Shown: positions 1 to 10,676 of the stretch, one piece after another
How positions within the stretch are numbered: position 1 is the first letter of the stretch
Layout of the letters: each line of letters starts with the position of its first letter
DNA from: Triatoma infestans
Lineage: Eukaryota; Arthropoda; Insecta; Hemiptera; Reduviidae
DNA length: 64,000 nt
Assembly: GCA_011037195.1 (NCBI GenBank)
Contig: JAAEAF010001519.1
Span: forward strand, 69,501-133,500
Reading direction: 5' to 3'
The notes under the pieces: model-generated
Databases searched by the model: none
Seen by the model: only the letters and a program-made list of their open reading frames with translations
What the model was told of the DNA's origin: nothing
Translations under genes and position numbers: made by a program

Positions 1-180
1 TCGTCTGACACTTCTGATCTCGAACCTCTAACTCCCAGGGCACTTCCTAGACTCTTAAGCTCATCGCTCTCCTAAGCACGATTTCAAGCCACACAATCTC
101 AATCGTCTCTCTCGCTGACAACTAATACAACACAACCAAAAGGACTTCTGGAAACACTGGCGGCAGGAGTACCTAATATA
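1..180. other. GC-richer segment, unrecognised, possibly the end of a retroelement
   Basis: The first 180 bases are clearly richer in G+C than the following DNA, and plus frame 1 is open except for one stop near position 75. The conceptual peptide is rich in Ser, Thr and Leu and I do not recognise it. It could be the decayed 3' end of a retroelement polyprotein or an untranslated exon cut by the window edge. The switch to AT-rich sequence at about 175 marks its end. No function is proposed. Confidence 0.2.
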
Positions 181-1320
181 ATAATATAATAGTTAATAAT
201 TTAAATAATAGTATAATAATTTGATACAATTAATGTTTGTGAAATATTTAATGTTTCTATAAGTGAAACCTAATAGTTTTAATTCTTAATTGGAAGAATA
301 TATTGTATTATAATTGAAAGAGATATGCTTCAAAAAAACAGTGCAAAACTGCAAATCTCTCATCATGGTCACTAGCGTTAATACATTAATGGAAATGTAA
401 TAATTAAGCAGAATTTTATTTTTTCCTCTAGAAAATGTAATCACAGAGCATTTGTTAATATGTGTTAATAATCTCATTGATAATAAAGAAGTTAAATTAT
501 TCTGAAAGTTATGGCTTCCTTGATATTATTAATTATGGAAACTATTTTTAAATCATCAGCAAACAGAAGAGCTTATAATTTTTAAAAAATAACAAGAACG
601 TATATAAACAAATTGAAAAGGAAAGGTCCCAGATGTGATCAAGATTCCACAAGTTGTTTTGAATTAACAGAATGGGTTTAAAAATTTAAAGTCATTTGAT
701 TATCATGGAATGACAAAAAGTTATGAATTTCATAATTTTTTACTTTCACGATTCTCGCGGAACTCAAGTACATCAAAGTTTTCTTTCAGAGGTATTTTTT
801 TTTCTAGATATAATGTTTAAAATGTGCGTACTAGGCAATATGAAAAATATACAACTATTTTCGGACAATGTAGATTTATTTGTGGCTTATGGGTAGATAA
901 GAATAACATGAGCTGTTTACATGTCGCTATCACACAGTGGGATTCATTAGTCGGTGATAAAACAACTGTGTTAGGAAGGCAGGTTTTTCCTTTTATTTAC
1001 AACTTTTTGTTTTAATTCAAGATATCGATACAACTTGTTTTAAAAATATAAAAAATTCAATTTGTCAGAAATTCTAAATATACAGCATTTTTCAGTTAAA
1101 CAAAAATAATTTTTATCAAATGAAACCAAACTTGTATGTTAAATTAATTTTAAATATGTGGAAAAAGATAATGTAATTAAAAAAAGGTTTAACTAGACTG
1201 AAAAATGCTGTTTTATAAAGATGAATTAAAACAATTTTTAATTAATTTATTCATATTATTAAATTAAAAAGTATTGATTGTGATATACCTAATTTTTACA
1301 AATATCAAGTTTAGACTGAC
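181..1320. other. AT-rich intergenic DNA
   Basis: Very AT-rich with many homopolymer and TAAT tracts. The short open frames (for example 824-1015 plus) have no recognisable motif, splice context or codon bias. I see no gene, RNA or clear repeat here. Confidence 0.6.
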
Positions 1321-1324
1321 GTTT

Positions 1325-1787
1325 AGATTGTTATAGAGGAATATTGCACTGCGACTGAAAGATGTATCCCCCGGAGCCTTCTCAGTGCACTGCCGGCGTC
1401 CGAGCAACAATGTTCTCTAGCTATAAACACTGCTCAACACCGGACAGTAAGCTGTAGGGGCTCCTAGGAAGAGGTAATCTAAGGGCAGCATGCTGGATTC
1501 GAACTCGGAGCCTCTGCGTTGCTAGTACCCGGAGCCTCAGCGCGCTACTACTGAGCCAATTCCTTCCTCTCCCTTGGCTTATGCCAATTAACTAGGGACG
1601 GAGACCCTAGTTTGTGAACTGTGTTTGTCCTTGTCTACAGAGAGTAGAGTGTATGTAGTTTGAGTGTATTGTAGTGTGTGTAGTATGTAGTTCTGACGAA
1701 GTGCATGGAGTACTGAGCACGGAGTAACCCGTAGGGTCGCTACCCCCCTAATTAACTGCATGCAACAGATACCCTGCGGCAATATTA
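1325..1787 (-). repeat. Composite SINE: tRNA-derived SINE with extra 5' module
   Basis: On the minus strand this begins with a module of about 220 bp (1787 down to about 1570) and runs straight into a tRNA-derived SINE (1570 down to 1325). The SINE part starts with an A-box-like segment containing GGCTCAGTAGTAGCGCG, has the B-box-like GAGTTCGAATCC, then a body with TTCCTAGGAGCC and GCAGTGCACTGAGAAGG, and ends near ATAACAATCT. The same module-plus-SINE order recurs on the plus strand at 56895-57322, so the junction is not accidental. It is a retroposed element, not a functional tRNA gene: the tRNA fold is incomplete and the body continues far beyond tRNA length. Confidence 0.75.
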
Positions 1788-1800
1788 AGTTAGATAATCT

Positions 1801-2640
1801 CTGTACAAAACATCACATTTTTATTTTTCTAACTATATCGTCCTCAATCTCATTTAACTTGTTGATTAGTTAGAAATATTCAAAAGCTGAGAATTATTGC
1901 CTTGAAAGTGCTGGATATGTGGACACTTTGATATTTGGACTATTGACTTTAGATATTTGGACTTTTTGAAATCTTCCTTTACCAGAAACAAAGTGCAGAA
2001 AGTAAAATAAGCAGCTATAATTATAGCACTTTAATTTTAATTGCTTGATGCTATTAGAAATTAGACTAAATCAAAATTTGTAAAAGAAAATTATTAACTC
2101 TCTTGCTTTTGAGTGTACATTTTGTCATCGACAGAACAAAAATATTTTTAGAGAAGAGCAAGTAGAAATTGGAATTGTTTGATGTCAAATATTTGTTATA
2201 TGGCAAAATTTAAAAACTTTTTCTTTATCTTCAGATTTTCAACGAACCATGTTACCAGCATCAATTATTAAATCAAGGCTAAATATTTCATTTTACTGCT
2301 CTTTGGATGTAGGGAAACAACTAAAAGCATACCCTACACATTTTTAGACTTACGACATAGTACAAACCAACAACATATTATATGATGACAATTTTCCAGT
2401 CACTGTAATATTTAATTATTTTTTGTCATGTTTATTTATGAAATCAAGTAAAGTCATTTCTCTATCTATAAACTGTTTATTCTTTGGAGAATCCTGTACG
2501 GTTGGCTAAAAAATTTTAGCATTTTTATTTATCAATAAATTTAATGGGAGTAATGATTTCTTGGACACATCTTGCAAATACATAATTTTATAAGGTTTCC
2601 TTAACTTAATTTTATTTCTTAAAATGAAAATGTTAGGTAA
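1801..2640. other. AT-rich upstream DNA of the arrestin gene
   Basis: Low-complexity AT-rich sequence between the composite SINE and the arrestin promoter. No coding exon, RNA gene or repeat copy is evident. Confidence 0.5.
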
Positions 2641-2654
2641 GAGAGTGACGAAGT

Positions 2655-2665
2655 TAATTGTATTA
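2655..2665 (+). promoter_or_regulatory. P3/RCSI-like palindromic homeodomain site upstream of arrestin
   Basis: The 11-mer TAATTGTATTA matches the P3/RCSI consensus TAATYNRATTA at 10 of 11 positions; the R position is T. In Drosophila, RCSI sites bound by Pax6-type paired homeodomains lie just upstream of the TATA box of photoreceptor genes. Here the site is 42 bp upstream of a TATA box and about 80 bp upstream of the inferred start of transcription. The position and the gene's visual function support the call; in AT-rich DNA a chance match is possible. Confidence 0.5.
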
Positions 2666-2706
2666 GTAAAATCCTCCAGCAGAGCTCATGAAACCTAACA
2701 GTTAAC

Positions 2707-2745
2707 TATATAAAAGCAGAGTCTTTACAAGTCTTCTTAGTCACA
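2707..2745 (+). promoter_or_regulatory. Arrestin core promoter (TATA box and probable start)
   Basis: TATATAAAAG at 2707-2716 is a strong TATA box. About 30 bp downstream, the stretch around 2740-2745 (TTAGTCACAT) is the expected place for transcription to start. From there to the ATG at 2873 there is no other ATG, giving a 5' leader of about 130 nt. Confidence 0.65.
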
Positions 2746-2872
2746 TAGTGTTGGCTTGTTCAAACAAACTATCTAAGTTCATTCTAAACTTGCTAGTAAC
2801 CTTGTCATTAGGTATTGCTTTCATTAGTGACTTTCATTTTATTATCAACAAAGTTTTTGTTAAATTTTCAAG

Positions 2873-5800
2873 ATGTTCGGATTGTTAGGAATATACGGTG
2901 TTGTTGCTGTGAAAGTATTTAAGAAAACAACACCTAATGGTTTGTGCAACTATTATTATTTTTTCTTTTTGTTTATCACATTGTTTCTTAATAAAGAGAT
3001 TAATGTGTTTTGTTAAATAGGCAAGGTTACTGTCTATCTTGGCAAGAGAGACTTTATTGATCATTTAGATCACTGCGACCCGATAGATGGTGTCATTGTT
3101 GTCGACAATGATTACCTTAAAGGAAGAAAAATTTATGGATCGGTAAGTTTACTAATGATTACTTTCAATAGTTAGGCACTTGTTTTTTTAAGTAATATTT
3201 CCAAAAAATAATGAGAGGCTTTATGAGCATGATTCCTCCAACCGGGTTCACCGGATAATTGCTAAATTTATAAGATTAAAAATTGAAATCAATCTTTTCT
3301 CTATTTATTTCAAAACAAACTTTCATTCAAAACATTTAAAATTAATTCAAGTTTATTACTGCTGTTCACTGCAATCATTAATTTAGGCGGAATAAATTCC
3401 ATTAAACGATCACAATTTAGTTTTTATTATTTTTTGAACTGATGGGAGAATTTATGTCATGTTTAATATTCAAAAAGTAGCATTAATGTTTTTCTTATAA
3501 TATTATACAGGTATTGACTACCTACCGTTATGGAAGAGAGGAAGATGAAGTTATGGGACTCAAATTTAGCAAGGAATTGATGCTAGCAAAGGAACAAATT
3601 GTACCTCCATTGAATGAAAAAAGAGATTTGACTGCGATTCAGGAAAAATTATTAAGAAAATTTGGCCAAAACGCTTTTCCCTTTATTTTTAAATTCCCAC
3701 CAAACGCTCCTTCTTCGGTTACCTTACAGCCTGGTGAAGATGATCAAGGAAAACCTCTTGGTGTAGAATATGCAATTAAAACTTGTGTAGCAGAAAACGC
3801 AGATGACAAAGGACATAAAAGATCTACTGTTAATCTTGTTATTAAGAAAGTAAGTTTATATTATATTAAAATAAGACAAAGATTATATTAATTGTTATCT
3901 CTACTCTAAGTGAATTTTTCTTACTGAAATTCTCAGTTCTAATTGACAGATTTTTAGAACCTAGGAAGTTTTACTAAATCGTTCGATGACTTGAATATTA
4001 TATAAAAAAGATTGTACTGAAACCAGTTTATCAACCAGCTATTAACAACCTAACTCCCTCCTAACAACCAGCTCCCTTAGAACTTCCTAAAATTAACTTT
4101 CCCGGAGAATTTTTACGAAGTTTAAACAGTAACGTTAGAGCGAAGATGTTGGACCTCTAAGTTGTTTTTCAAAGAATAGTGGTTTCCATCTTGTTTGCAG
4201 ATCTCGCTTCTAATGTTATATACATCTATTAAAAATATATATTAAAACAGTAATAATGCAGTGATTTGAAAACGATGCCATTACATATTTTCAGTAATGA
4301 GTGCCGTTAAATAAAATATTTCTTACAATTGGACACTTTTCCATAATTATTATTATTATTGCGGTTGATTCCGCAAAGCTGGAAAGCATCAGAGAGATGT
4401 TTTCCGTGATAGCCTGCTTCTTTTTGTGATCATCGACCGGTTTCGGGCGTTTGCCTATCAGCAGGATGTTTTTGTCAAAACAGTGTGATAACATAGACTT
4501 GCACAGAACAAATGGCATATCAACTAAGCTCAGTAGGGTATAAGCAAATATGTATATCAATTAAATTTGCTCTGTCTATGTTTTTACACTTTTGACAAAA
4601 ACATCCTGATGAGGGGCGAACACCCGAAACCAGGCGATGACCACAAAAAGAAGCAGACTATCACGAAAAATATGTCTGATAATTATTATTATTATGCACT
4701 TCAATAATAAAATTTGATTTGTGTTGTGATTTTAAACTTAAAAGTGCTTAAAATAAAAGGCAAATTTTTGTGCATCATAATTGAAATTGAATTTATATTA
4801 TTTATGTTTCAGAAAGGAATAAAAATAATAAATAAATATTTTTCTCTATAGTTAACTCATTTTTCTAAAGGATATACGTTAAGAAATTTTGTATTTTTAT
4901 TATAGCTGCAGTATGCACCACCTGGCCGAGGTAAAAGACAACCAAGTTCTTTGGTCAGCAAAGGATTCACGTTCTCCAGTGGTAAAATTAATTTAGAAGT
5001 CACCTTGGATAAAGAAATATATTATCATGGAGAAAAGATAGCTGCCAATGTTACTGTCAGTAATAACTCAAGAAAATCTGTCCGCTGTATAAAAGTGAAT
5101 ATTATATTTTAACACTTCTTTAGAAATTTTAGTTTGAAATACTCCGTAGGGGATCCTAGACTAGCCACTTCTTCGGGATTCTTGACATTCCTTCACCAGA
5201 TTAATGATTCGAAGAACACTTATACTGGCATTTCCATTCACACAGTTCCTATAGAATCTGCAGAGATAGCTGATAAGTGCAACCACTTGGGTTTAGCGTA
5301 ACCACAGACTAACTGCATATAGCTCAACACATTCACACTCATTCATCCTTATACACTGTACATTCTACAGGTGACTGTATTCTCTGTACATATATTGATC
5401 CATTAAATATTTTTTGGTCGCAGTGGATTTGGCTTTGTAATTCCCACCCTCTACATGCCTATCTAATTTAAAATACTTCATTTCTTGTTGTCCATTAAAA
5501 TATTCAAAAAGAAAACTAATGAATTAATATCTTCGTTTAGATAAACGCTGTGCAGCATTGTGAGGTAACTATGGTGAACGCTCATTATTCTAAACATGTT
5601 GCTGGCTTGGAAACACGCGAAGGTTGTCCTATAACACCAGGCGCATCTTTTACAAAAGTATTCTATATTGTTCCTTTGGCTTCTAGCAACAAAGATAGAC
5701 GAGGTATTGCTTTGGATGGACATTTGAAGGTAATAAAAAAAGTTTCAAAAACCAACACCAAATAATATTCTTAGGAAAAATAATTTTATAAGAAAATAAG

Positions 5801-6242
5801 TTATATTTTATAAGATAATCATACTGCCCACAGGATGAAGATGTGAATTTGGCATCTTCCACTCTAGTTCCTGAAGGAAAATGCCCAGCGGAAGCTTTGG
5901 GTATTATAATATCTTACTCTGTACGTGTGAAGCTTAATTGTGGAACTCTCGGAGGTGAACTAGTCACTGATGTTCCATTCAAGCTTCTACAACCGGCTCC
6001 AGGTACAGAATACATATTAAACTTAAAAGATATTCTGTATAAGGAATATAACAGTCTCTTTTATTGTTTACTTTTAAAATTTATTTTTCTTTTAAGGAAC
6101 ATTTGAAAAAGACAAAGCTAATGCGTTGAAGAAGGCCAAAAGTATCGAACGATCTCGCTATGAAAACTCATGTTATGCCGACGATGATGACAATATTGTT
6201 TTTGAAGATTTCGCTCGTCTTCGTCTCAATGAAGAAGAATGA
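2873..6242 (+). CDS. Arr2: Visual arrestin, Arr2-type, complete, seven coding exons
   Basis: Arrestins bind light-activated, phosphorylated rhodopsin and stop G-protein signalling in photoreceptors. Coding exons: 2873-2939, 3021-3142, 3511-3849, 4906-5094, 5541-5729, 5834-6002 and 6097-6242. All introns are GT-AG, frames join cleanly, and the product is 406 residues (fly Arr2 is about 401). Diagnostic blocks are [14 protein letters not shown] and [12 protein letters not shown] (N-domain), [88 protein letters not shown] and [13 protein letters not shown] (C-domain). The tail keeps KKAKS with Ser374, equivalent to the fly Arr2 CaMKII site Ser366, and ends in FEDFARLR, an AP-2-binding FxxFxxxR motif. 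The constant offset of 8 from fly numbering reflects an N-terminal extension (MFGLLGIY) and no net indels up to that serine. An in-frame TAA at 2861 precedes the ATG. A foldback element occupies intron 3. Confidence 0.95.
4431..4468 (-). ncRNA. Hammerhead ribozyme-like motif, antisense arm of foldback 1
   Basis: Read on the minus strand: CATC, then CTGCTGA (core CUGANGA with A6 changed to C), stem II with GGC and GCC, GAAAC, a tiny stem III ending GGTC, then GATG. CATC and GATG pair as stem I. The cleavage triplet GUC is intact, but the A6 change should impair activity. Confidence 0.5.
4602..4639 (+). ncRNA. Hammerhead ribozyme-like motif, sense arm of foldback 1
   Basis: CATC, perfect core CTGATGA, stem II closed by GGG/CCC, GAAAC, then CAGGC and GATG. 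Stem I (CATC/GATG) is perfect. The expected U before the cleavage-site C is a G (GGC instead of GUC), so this copy is probably inactive. It lies in the sense strand of the arrestin pre-mRNA. Confidence 0.55.
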
Positions 6243-6347
6243 ACCGAGTGCCTCAATAACCTTAATTATTTTATACCAATAATATTATCAATGTTGCATA
6301 TCACATATATTTATTTTTATTTGAGCTTAAATTATCATTATTAAAAT

Positions 6348-6367
6348 AATAAAAATATGGCAATAAA
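6348..6367 (+). terminator. Arrestin polyadenylation signals
   Basis: AATAAA occurs at 6348-6353 and again at 6362-6367, about 105-125 nt after the stop codon. Either can serve as the poly(A) signal of the arrestin transcript. Confidence 0.6.
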
Positions 6368-6369
6368 GA

Positions 6370-7430
6370 CTTTCTAAATGCAAAATTTATATGATTTTGA
6401 TTTCCAATTTATTTTGATTAACGAAAAAGAATTCTGTGCCAAAATTAAATCGTAAACAAATGCGAAATCAATTCCTTCTAAGTAAATTTTCTATGTTATT
6501 CATTGGATTCCCATTGGTCAATTTTTAAATAAATAGAAATAGTTTGATCAAACTTTAAAGTATTATTATTATAAGTATAAAATTTTGGTATTTTATATTT
6601 TAAATTGAAATTAAAATATATATGAAATTTTAAAACAATCTGAAATTATTTAACAGAGAATTGTATAAAATAGTATTTTTAAATTTGTAACATTTAGTAA
6701 ATAACAGCATTATAGTTATCTAGTTTAAACGAAATATAACATTATTGAATTGTAATCATTTCTTACTGTAGGATTCAGACAAGATTGATCAAATATTAAA
6801 GCTCCTGAATCATTGACTTTGCTATATATAAAATATTTTTATAAGTAATTGCTTAAAACAATCGATGTGAAAAACACTCTAAACGATTTTTCCCCTTACA
6901 GAAAGAAAATCCTACAATTCTAATTGGCAAATGATTTCAAAGTTATAATTTTTACTAAATGTTTGGAAACCATAATATTATGAAAGTGGAAACCGTACAT
7001 TATTGATATAGCAGGTTAGAGGTAATATCGAATATCGAGCGAAAGACTGAAGTAATAAATTTTTTCTGTTAACCATTATTTTTAAACTCAGAATCTTAGC
7101 AATGCATTTAGGGAAACCGAATAATGTAGAAAGAACTAGGTATTGTACTAAAACGACAATTTAGAGAGAAACCCAAGATTGTGTGTTCTCAAGAAGTTAC
7201 TCAAGTATGTTTCCCCAGAAAAATACTTGAATAAGGTCTGGTAGCAACATAAAATATATTTTTTCTAGCTGCTGTTAATACAACTATATCATGTTTTATT
7301 CATTTGTCCAAGATAAATAAATAGGTAGTGGAGTTCAAGAACCAACCGATGCCAGATATAGAAGTGATTATATTGTAGTCAAGAAAAAAGCGCCAATAGC
7401 CTTGAACCAACTCGTAAAACATTTGAAATT
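6370..7430. other. AT-rich intergenic DNA
   Basis: No supported gene or RNA. Towards 7000-7430 faint traces of family A wording appear, such as short runs resembling its internal unit, but they are too decayed to delimit. Confidence 0.45.
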
Positions 7431-8200
7431 TAACGTCACAACTTCCTCAGAACTACCTATAATCTGTTTTTTCGGAAAAATATTGCAAATGATGTGATAG
7501 ATTTATACATTTGCAGCTAGCATTCCAAGTTTAAAGGAAATCGTTATAATTGTTTTCGACAATAAATTCTAAAAAATTCTATCATTCCAAAAATAACTGA
7601 ATACTCACACTTCCGTGATGTTCTTCAATGTTTGTAATTCTAAATGTTTCTACTGTATTTCAATATTATATTGATCTTAGAACCATACATTGTATTGAAG
7701 TGGTAGTTTAGAGGAAAGCTTAACATTGCTGTTCCCCTGAACCCACTAAAACTCCTGGGAAAATGGTTCAAATAAAATTGATAGGTATTTATATGTGTAG
7801 ACAAAAAGAAAATCGCAAAAACTGAAGAAAAAATATCAGTAAAATCGCGTTTTCTATTGATAGAGTTACCTAACCGAAATGTCAAATTCGAGCTGCTGCG
7901 AGTTTTCGTTTTTGTGATATTTTGTTATTTCCTTTTCTCTCTCTTTCTGTCTGAAATGAAAAAAAAAATCAGTTGCCCGGAAGTACATTTCTAGATTTTC
8001 ACGAAAACGGCTTCAACAGTTCTCCTAGTACTTAATAATATATCAACTACACCATGTAATGAGCTACAACTTTTATATAAAACTTTCTCCGAAAAGTTGG
8101 GTCTCGGAATTGGGGAGAGGTTATGTCCTTTAAAGTGCTATTTTAGTTTATTATACATTTTCCCAAAATTAATGCGGCGGCAATTTTAATTACTAACTCA
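7430..8200. repeat. Decayed family A repeat fragments
   Basis: Contains the internal-unit signature of family A in worn form: CCGGAAGTAC, then a CACGAAAACGGCTTCAAC block, AGCTACAACTTTTAT, AAAGTGCTATTTTAG and TTATACAT, in the plus sense from about 7975. Minus-sense pieces lie at 7480-7760. Probably two old copies in opposite orientation. Confidence 0.55.
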
Positions 8201-9290
8201 TGGGTTAAATACCCTTTTCTGTTATCCTATACTAAGTACACCTCAAAACTTCCCACCTTCCAAGCTTGCATGCAGCGCCTTGGTGGTCAGAGTACAAAAC
8301 ACAAACTTATCAAGCTGTTCGTTCATAGAGTGCACTGAGAGAATTTATGGACAAATCCTTCGTCAAATTTTGTACCTAAGATTTTAGGTTTTCCGGTTTC
8401 ACTTTCATTTAATGGTATAATAAGGTATACTTTCATAGGGTATAATAAAACTTATTTTAAATTATAATTAATTCATTTAAGAAATATTGGAAAAAAAAGA
8501 AGGCATAATTGGTTAACTTAAAATTGGTTTGATTAAAAGCATTAGATAAAGCAGACATATTACTTTCATTTTCATATACTTTCTTGCGCATAAAGTGCAA
8601 GGTCAGTAGTTAGTTGTGCACTATGCTATAAGCCACTATAATAATGCAACATATTAATTTAATTAATTATGCGAAAAATTGAAATTGAAAAAACAGTTCA
8701 TTATGGTACTTAATAAATAAATGTTGAGGTAAGCCTTAAGGTTATCGAAAAATTATGAAAATTAGAATAACGTTACTAATAAAAAAATCCAATTGAGTCT
8801 TACTTTTTTGTAAACTCTATGAATATCCACTTGAAGCAAATAATTTCTTATTAAAATATAAGAAATTTTGACGAAATTCAGTAGCGACTGATGAGGAGCA
8901 TATTCTTAAAAGTTTACTAATATCAACATGGTCGCATTTATATTTTGGAAGCTTTAGTCGCAACAATCATTTTGAGGCCAGAAATAGTCAGGACAAAAGT
9001 CAAGAAAAATAAATTAATAAATGTATTTTCTTTAATAACGGTTGAATTAAAAAATATACGAAACAGTTGTTTATCCCCATCTTTTAAAACTAATTTTCTC
9101 GAAGAAATTTTCAAGTAAAAATTGTAAATAATGTTTGTGGAAGAGTGTTCATGAAAAACTGGAAAACTTTTCAATAAAATAGTAAATCTATTTTCAGAAT
9201 TCAATCGAAGCTTTGGCGTTGATAGAATGCCAATTTTGAACTTTCTGTAGGTTTTTAAGTTAAAATTTTAACATCATATAAATCTTATAC
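8200..9290. other. AT-rich intergenic DNA
   Basis: No coding region or identifiable repeat family. Short open frames here are what random AT-rich sequence gives. Confidence 0.45.
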
Positions 9291-9299
9291 CCTTCCCTC

Positions 9300-9340
9300 A
9301 CGCACGCACGCACGCACACACACACACACACACACACACA
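9300..9340. repeat. (CGCA)n/(CA)n microsatellite
   Basis: CGCA repeats followed by about twelve CA units. Confidence 0.9.
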
Positions 9341-9389
9341 AAGCCCCGAAAACAACTTATCTCACAAAATGAAGGCTAAGAAAATATTG

Positions 9390-9745
9390 TTTAATCTCAG
9401 GTGGTGTTGGCCTGGTAAGTCGCTTTTCTTGGGCAGGACACATCGGGGCCCTGTTAGGCAACCAGATGCAGATCAATTAGCTAAAGTGACCTCAAGATCT
9501 TCATTACTTCATAAAAAGTTACTTCCAGGTTGTGCTCTGTGAAATGAGATCTGGGTGGATACTTTAAAAGGTTTTAACAACTAAACTGCAACAACGGTAA
9601 GCAATAAGATTTATAAATTCTTCCGAAGTTTTACTTACAAATTGCCTTTTGAATGGACTTGGCAGATTGAGAACATATTTGCACTTATTTCAAATTAATC
9701 CTAGCCCATTCTACAAAAGGTAACTTGAATAATCTGTCGAATATG
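9390..9745 (+). pseudogene. LINE 3' remnant with RNase H C-terminal signature
   Basis: A plus-strand frame near 9427-9475 reads SWAGHIGALLGNQMQ, matching the RNase H motif W-x-x-x-H-I-G-x-x-G-N of I-like non-LTR retrotransposons. About 190 bp later a frame reads GRLRTYLHLFQ, resembling the GxxxTYLxRF block that usually follows RNase H in these elements. Stops and frameshifts interrupt it, so it is a dead fragment. Confidence 0.55.
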
Positions 9746-10280
9746 TGTTACTTCACTTCCCATTTTTCACCGCTAAAAGATCCAAGTTAATAAGAAATAC
9801 GGATTGATAATCTTCTATTTCTTCCCAGCTTTCAAGCCTTACATCACTTCATTAATTCAATTGATTTTTATTTATTATATTAATTGATTTGAAAATTATT
9901 GTGTATACTTAAATTAAGTGTTTGCCTCAGTTTTATCTAGCCTGACGTTATTTGAAATTCTATTTGTATGTGTGATTTCTATTATATTTTAAATTCTTCT
10001 TTTGGGTTAAATTTGGTCTTTAATACATGTAATATAGATTTTTGTCAGAATCACAATCAAGTCACATATTACCTATTCATTTCACATGATAATTTAAAGT
10101 ATCTGAACTATTTGTCAGTTAAAATCGTAAACTACAAACAAACATTAATGATTTTGGCCTAATGCCTTAGTGAGGAGAATAATAATACTAATAACAATAC
10201 CCTAACTACAATTAGTGACCATTTATACTGGTTATAGTGTGTTGAAAGAAGCCCCGCTTGGTAGAGATACTCCTTGGGAG
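9746..10280. other. AT-rich intergenic DNA
   Basis: Nothing recognised apart from ordinary AT-rich low-complexity sequence. Confidence 0.4.
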
Positions 10281-10284
10281 AAGA

Positions 10285-10362
10285 AAACACACATACACAC
10301 ATAATAAACAACACTCATACACACATAATAAACAACACACATACGTACATACACAAGATGGT
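10285..10362 (+). repeat. Short tandem repeat of a CA-rich unit
   Basis: A unit of about 26 bp (ACACACATAATAAACAACAC and a few more bases) is repeated imperfectly, grading into CATA/CACA sequence. Confidence 0.7.
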
Positions 10363-10676
10363 GGTATCGTTTTAATTAAAATGGCAGTTTAAAGGGAAAC
10401 CTAATGAAAGAGAAAATTTTTAATTTTTTTTTTAATTTTTAAACTTCTATTAATACCTGTAACCAGAACTAAAATTAAAATAACTACATATAATTAAAAA
10501 AATTATAAATAATGGGAGTAAAATTCTCTTTCTATTTTATTACTTTCTTTCACTCCTAGTAAGAGGAAAATTGCGAAATTCTGCTAGGTTTTCGAAATTG
10601 AATTTTTACCGGAAATACATGTTTTGGGGGTACCCTGAATACGAAAAAAATGTTTTTAGCGAATGGTCTACATATA

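Larger units (their letters stand above)
4290..4700. mobile_element. Foldback element 1 with two hammerhead-like motifs, in arrestin intron 3
   Basis: Two inverted arms of roughly 150 bp face each other across a short spacer, with ATT repeats on both flanks. Matching blocks in the arms include the CTGCTTC/GAAGCAG region, TGTTTTTGTCAAAA against TTTTGACAAAAACA, and the CTCTGTCTATG block. Each arm holds a hammerhead-like core: minus 4431-4468 and plus 4602-4639. A close relative is at 63310-63610. The layout suggests inverted terminal parts of a Penelope-like retroelement rather than a classical DNA transposon. Confidence 0.7.
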
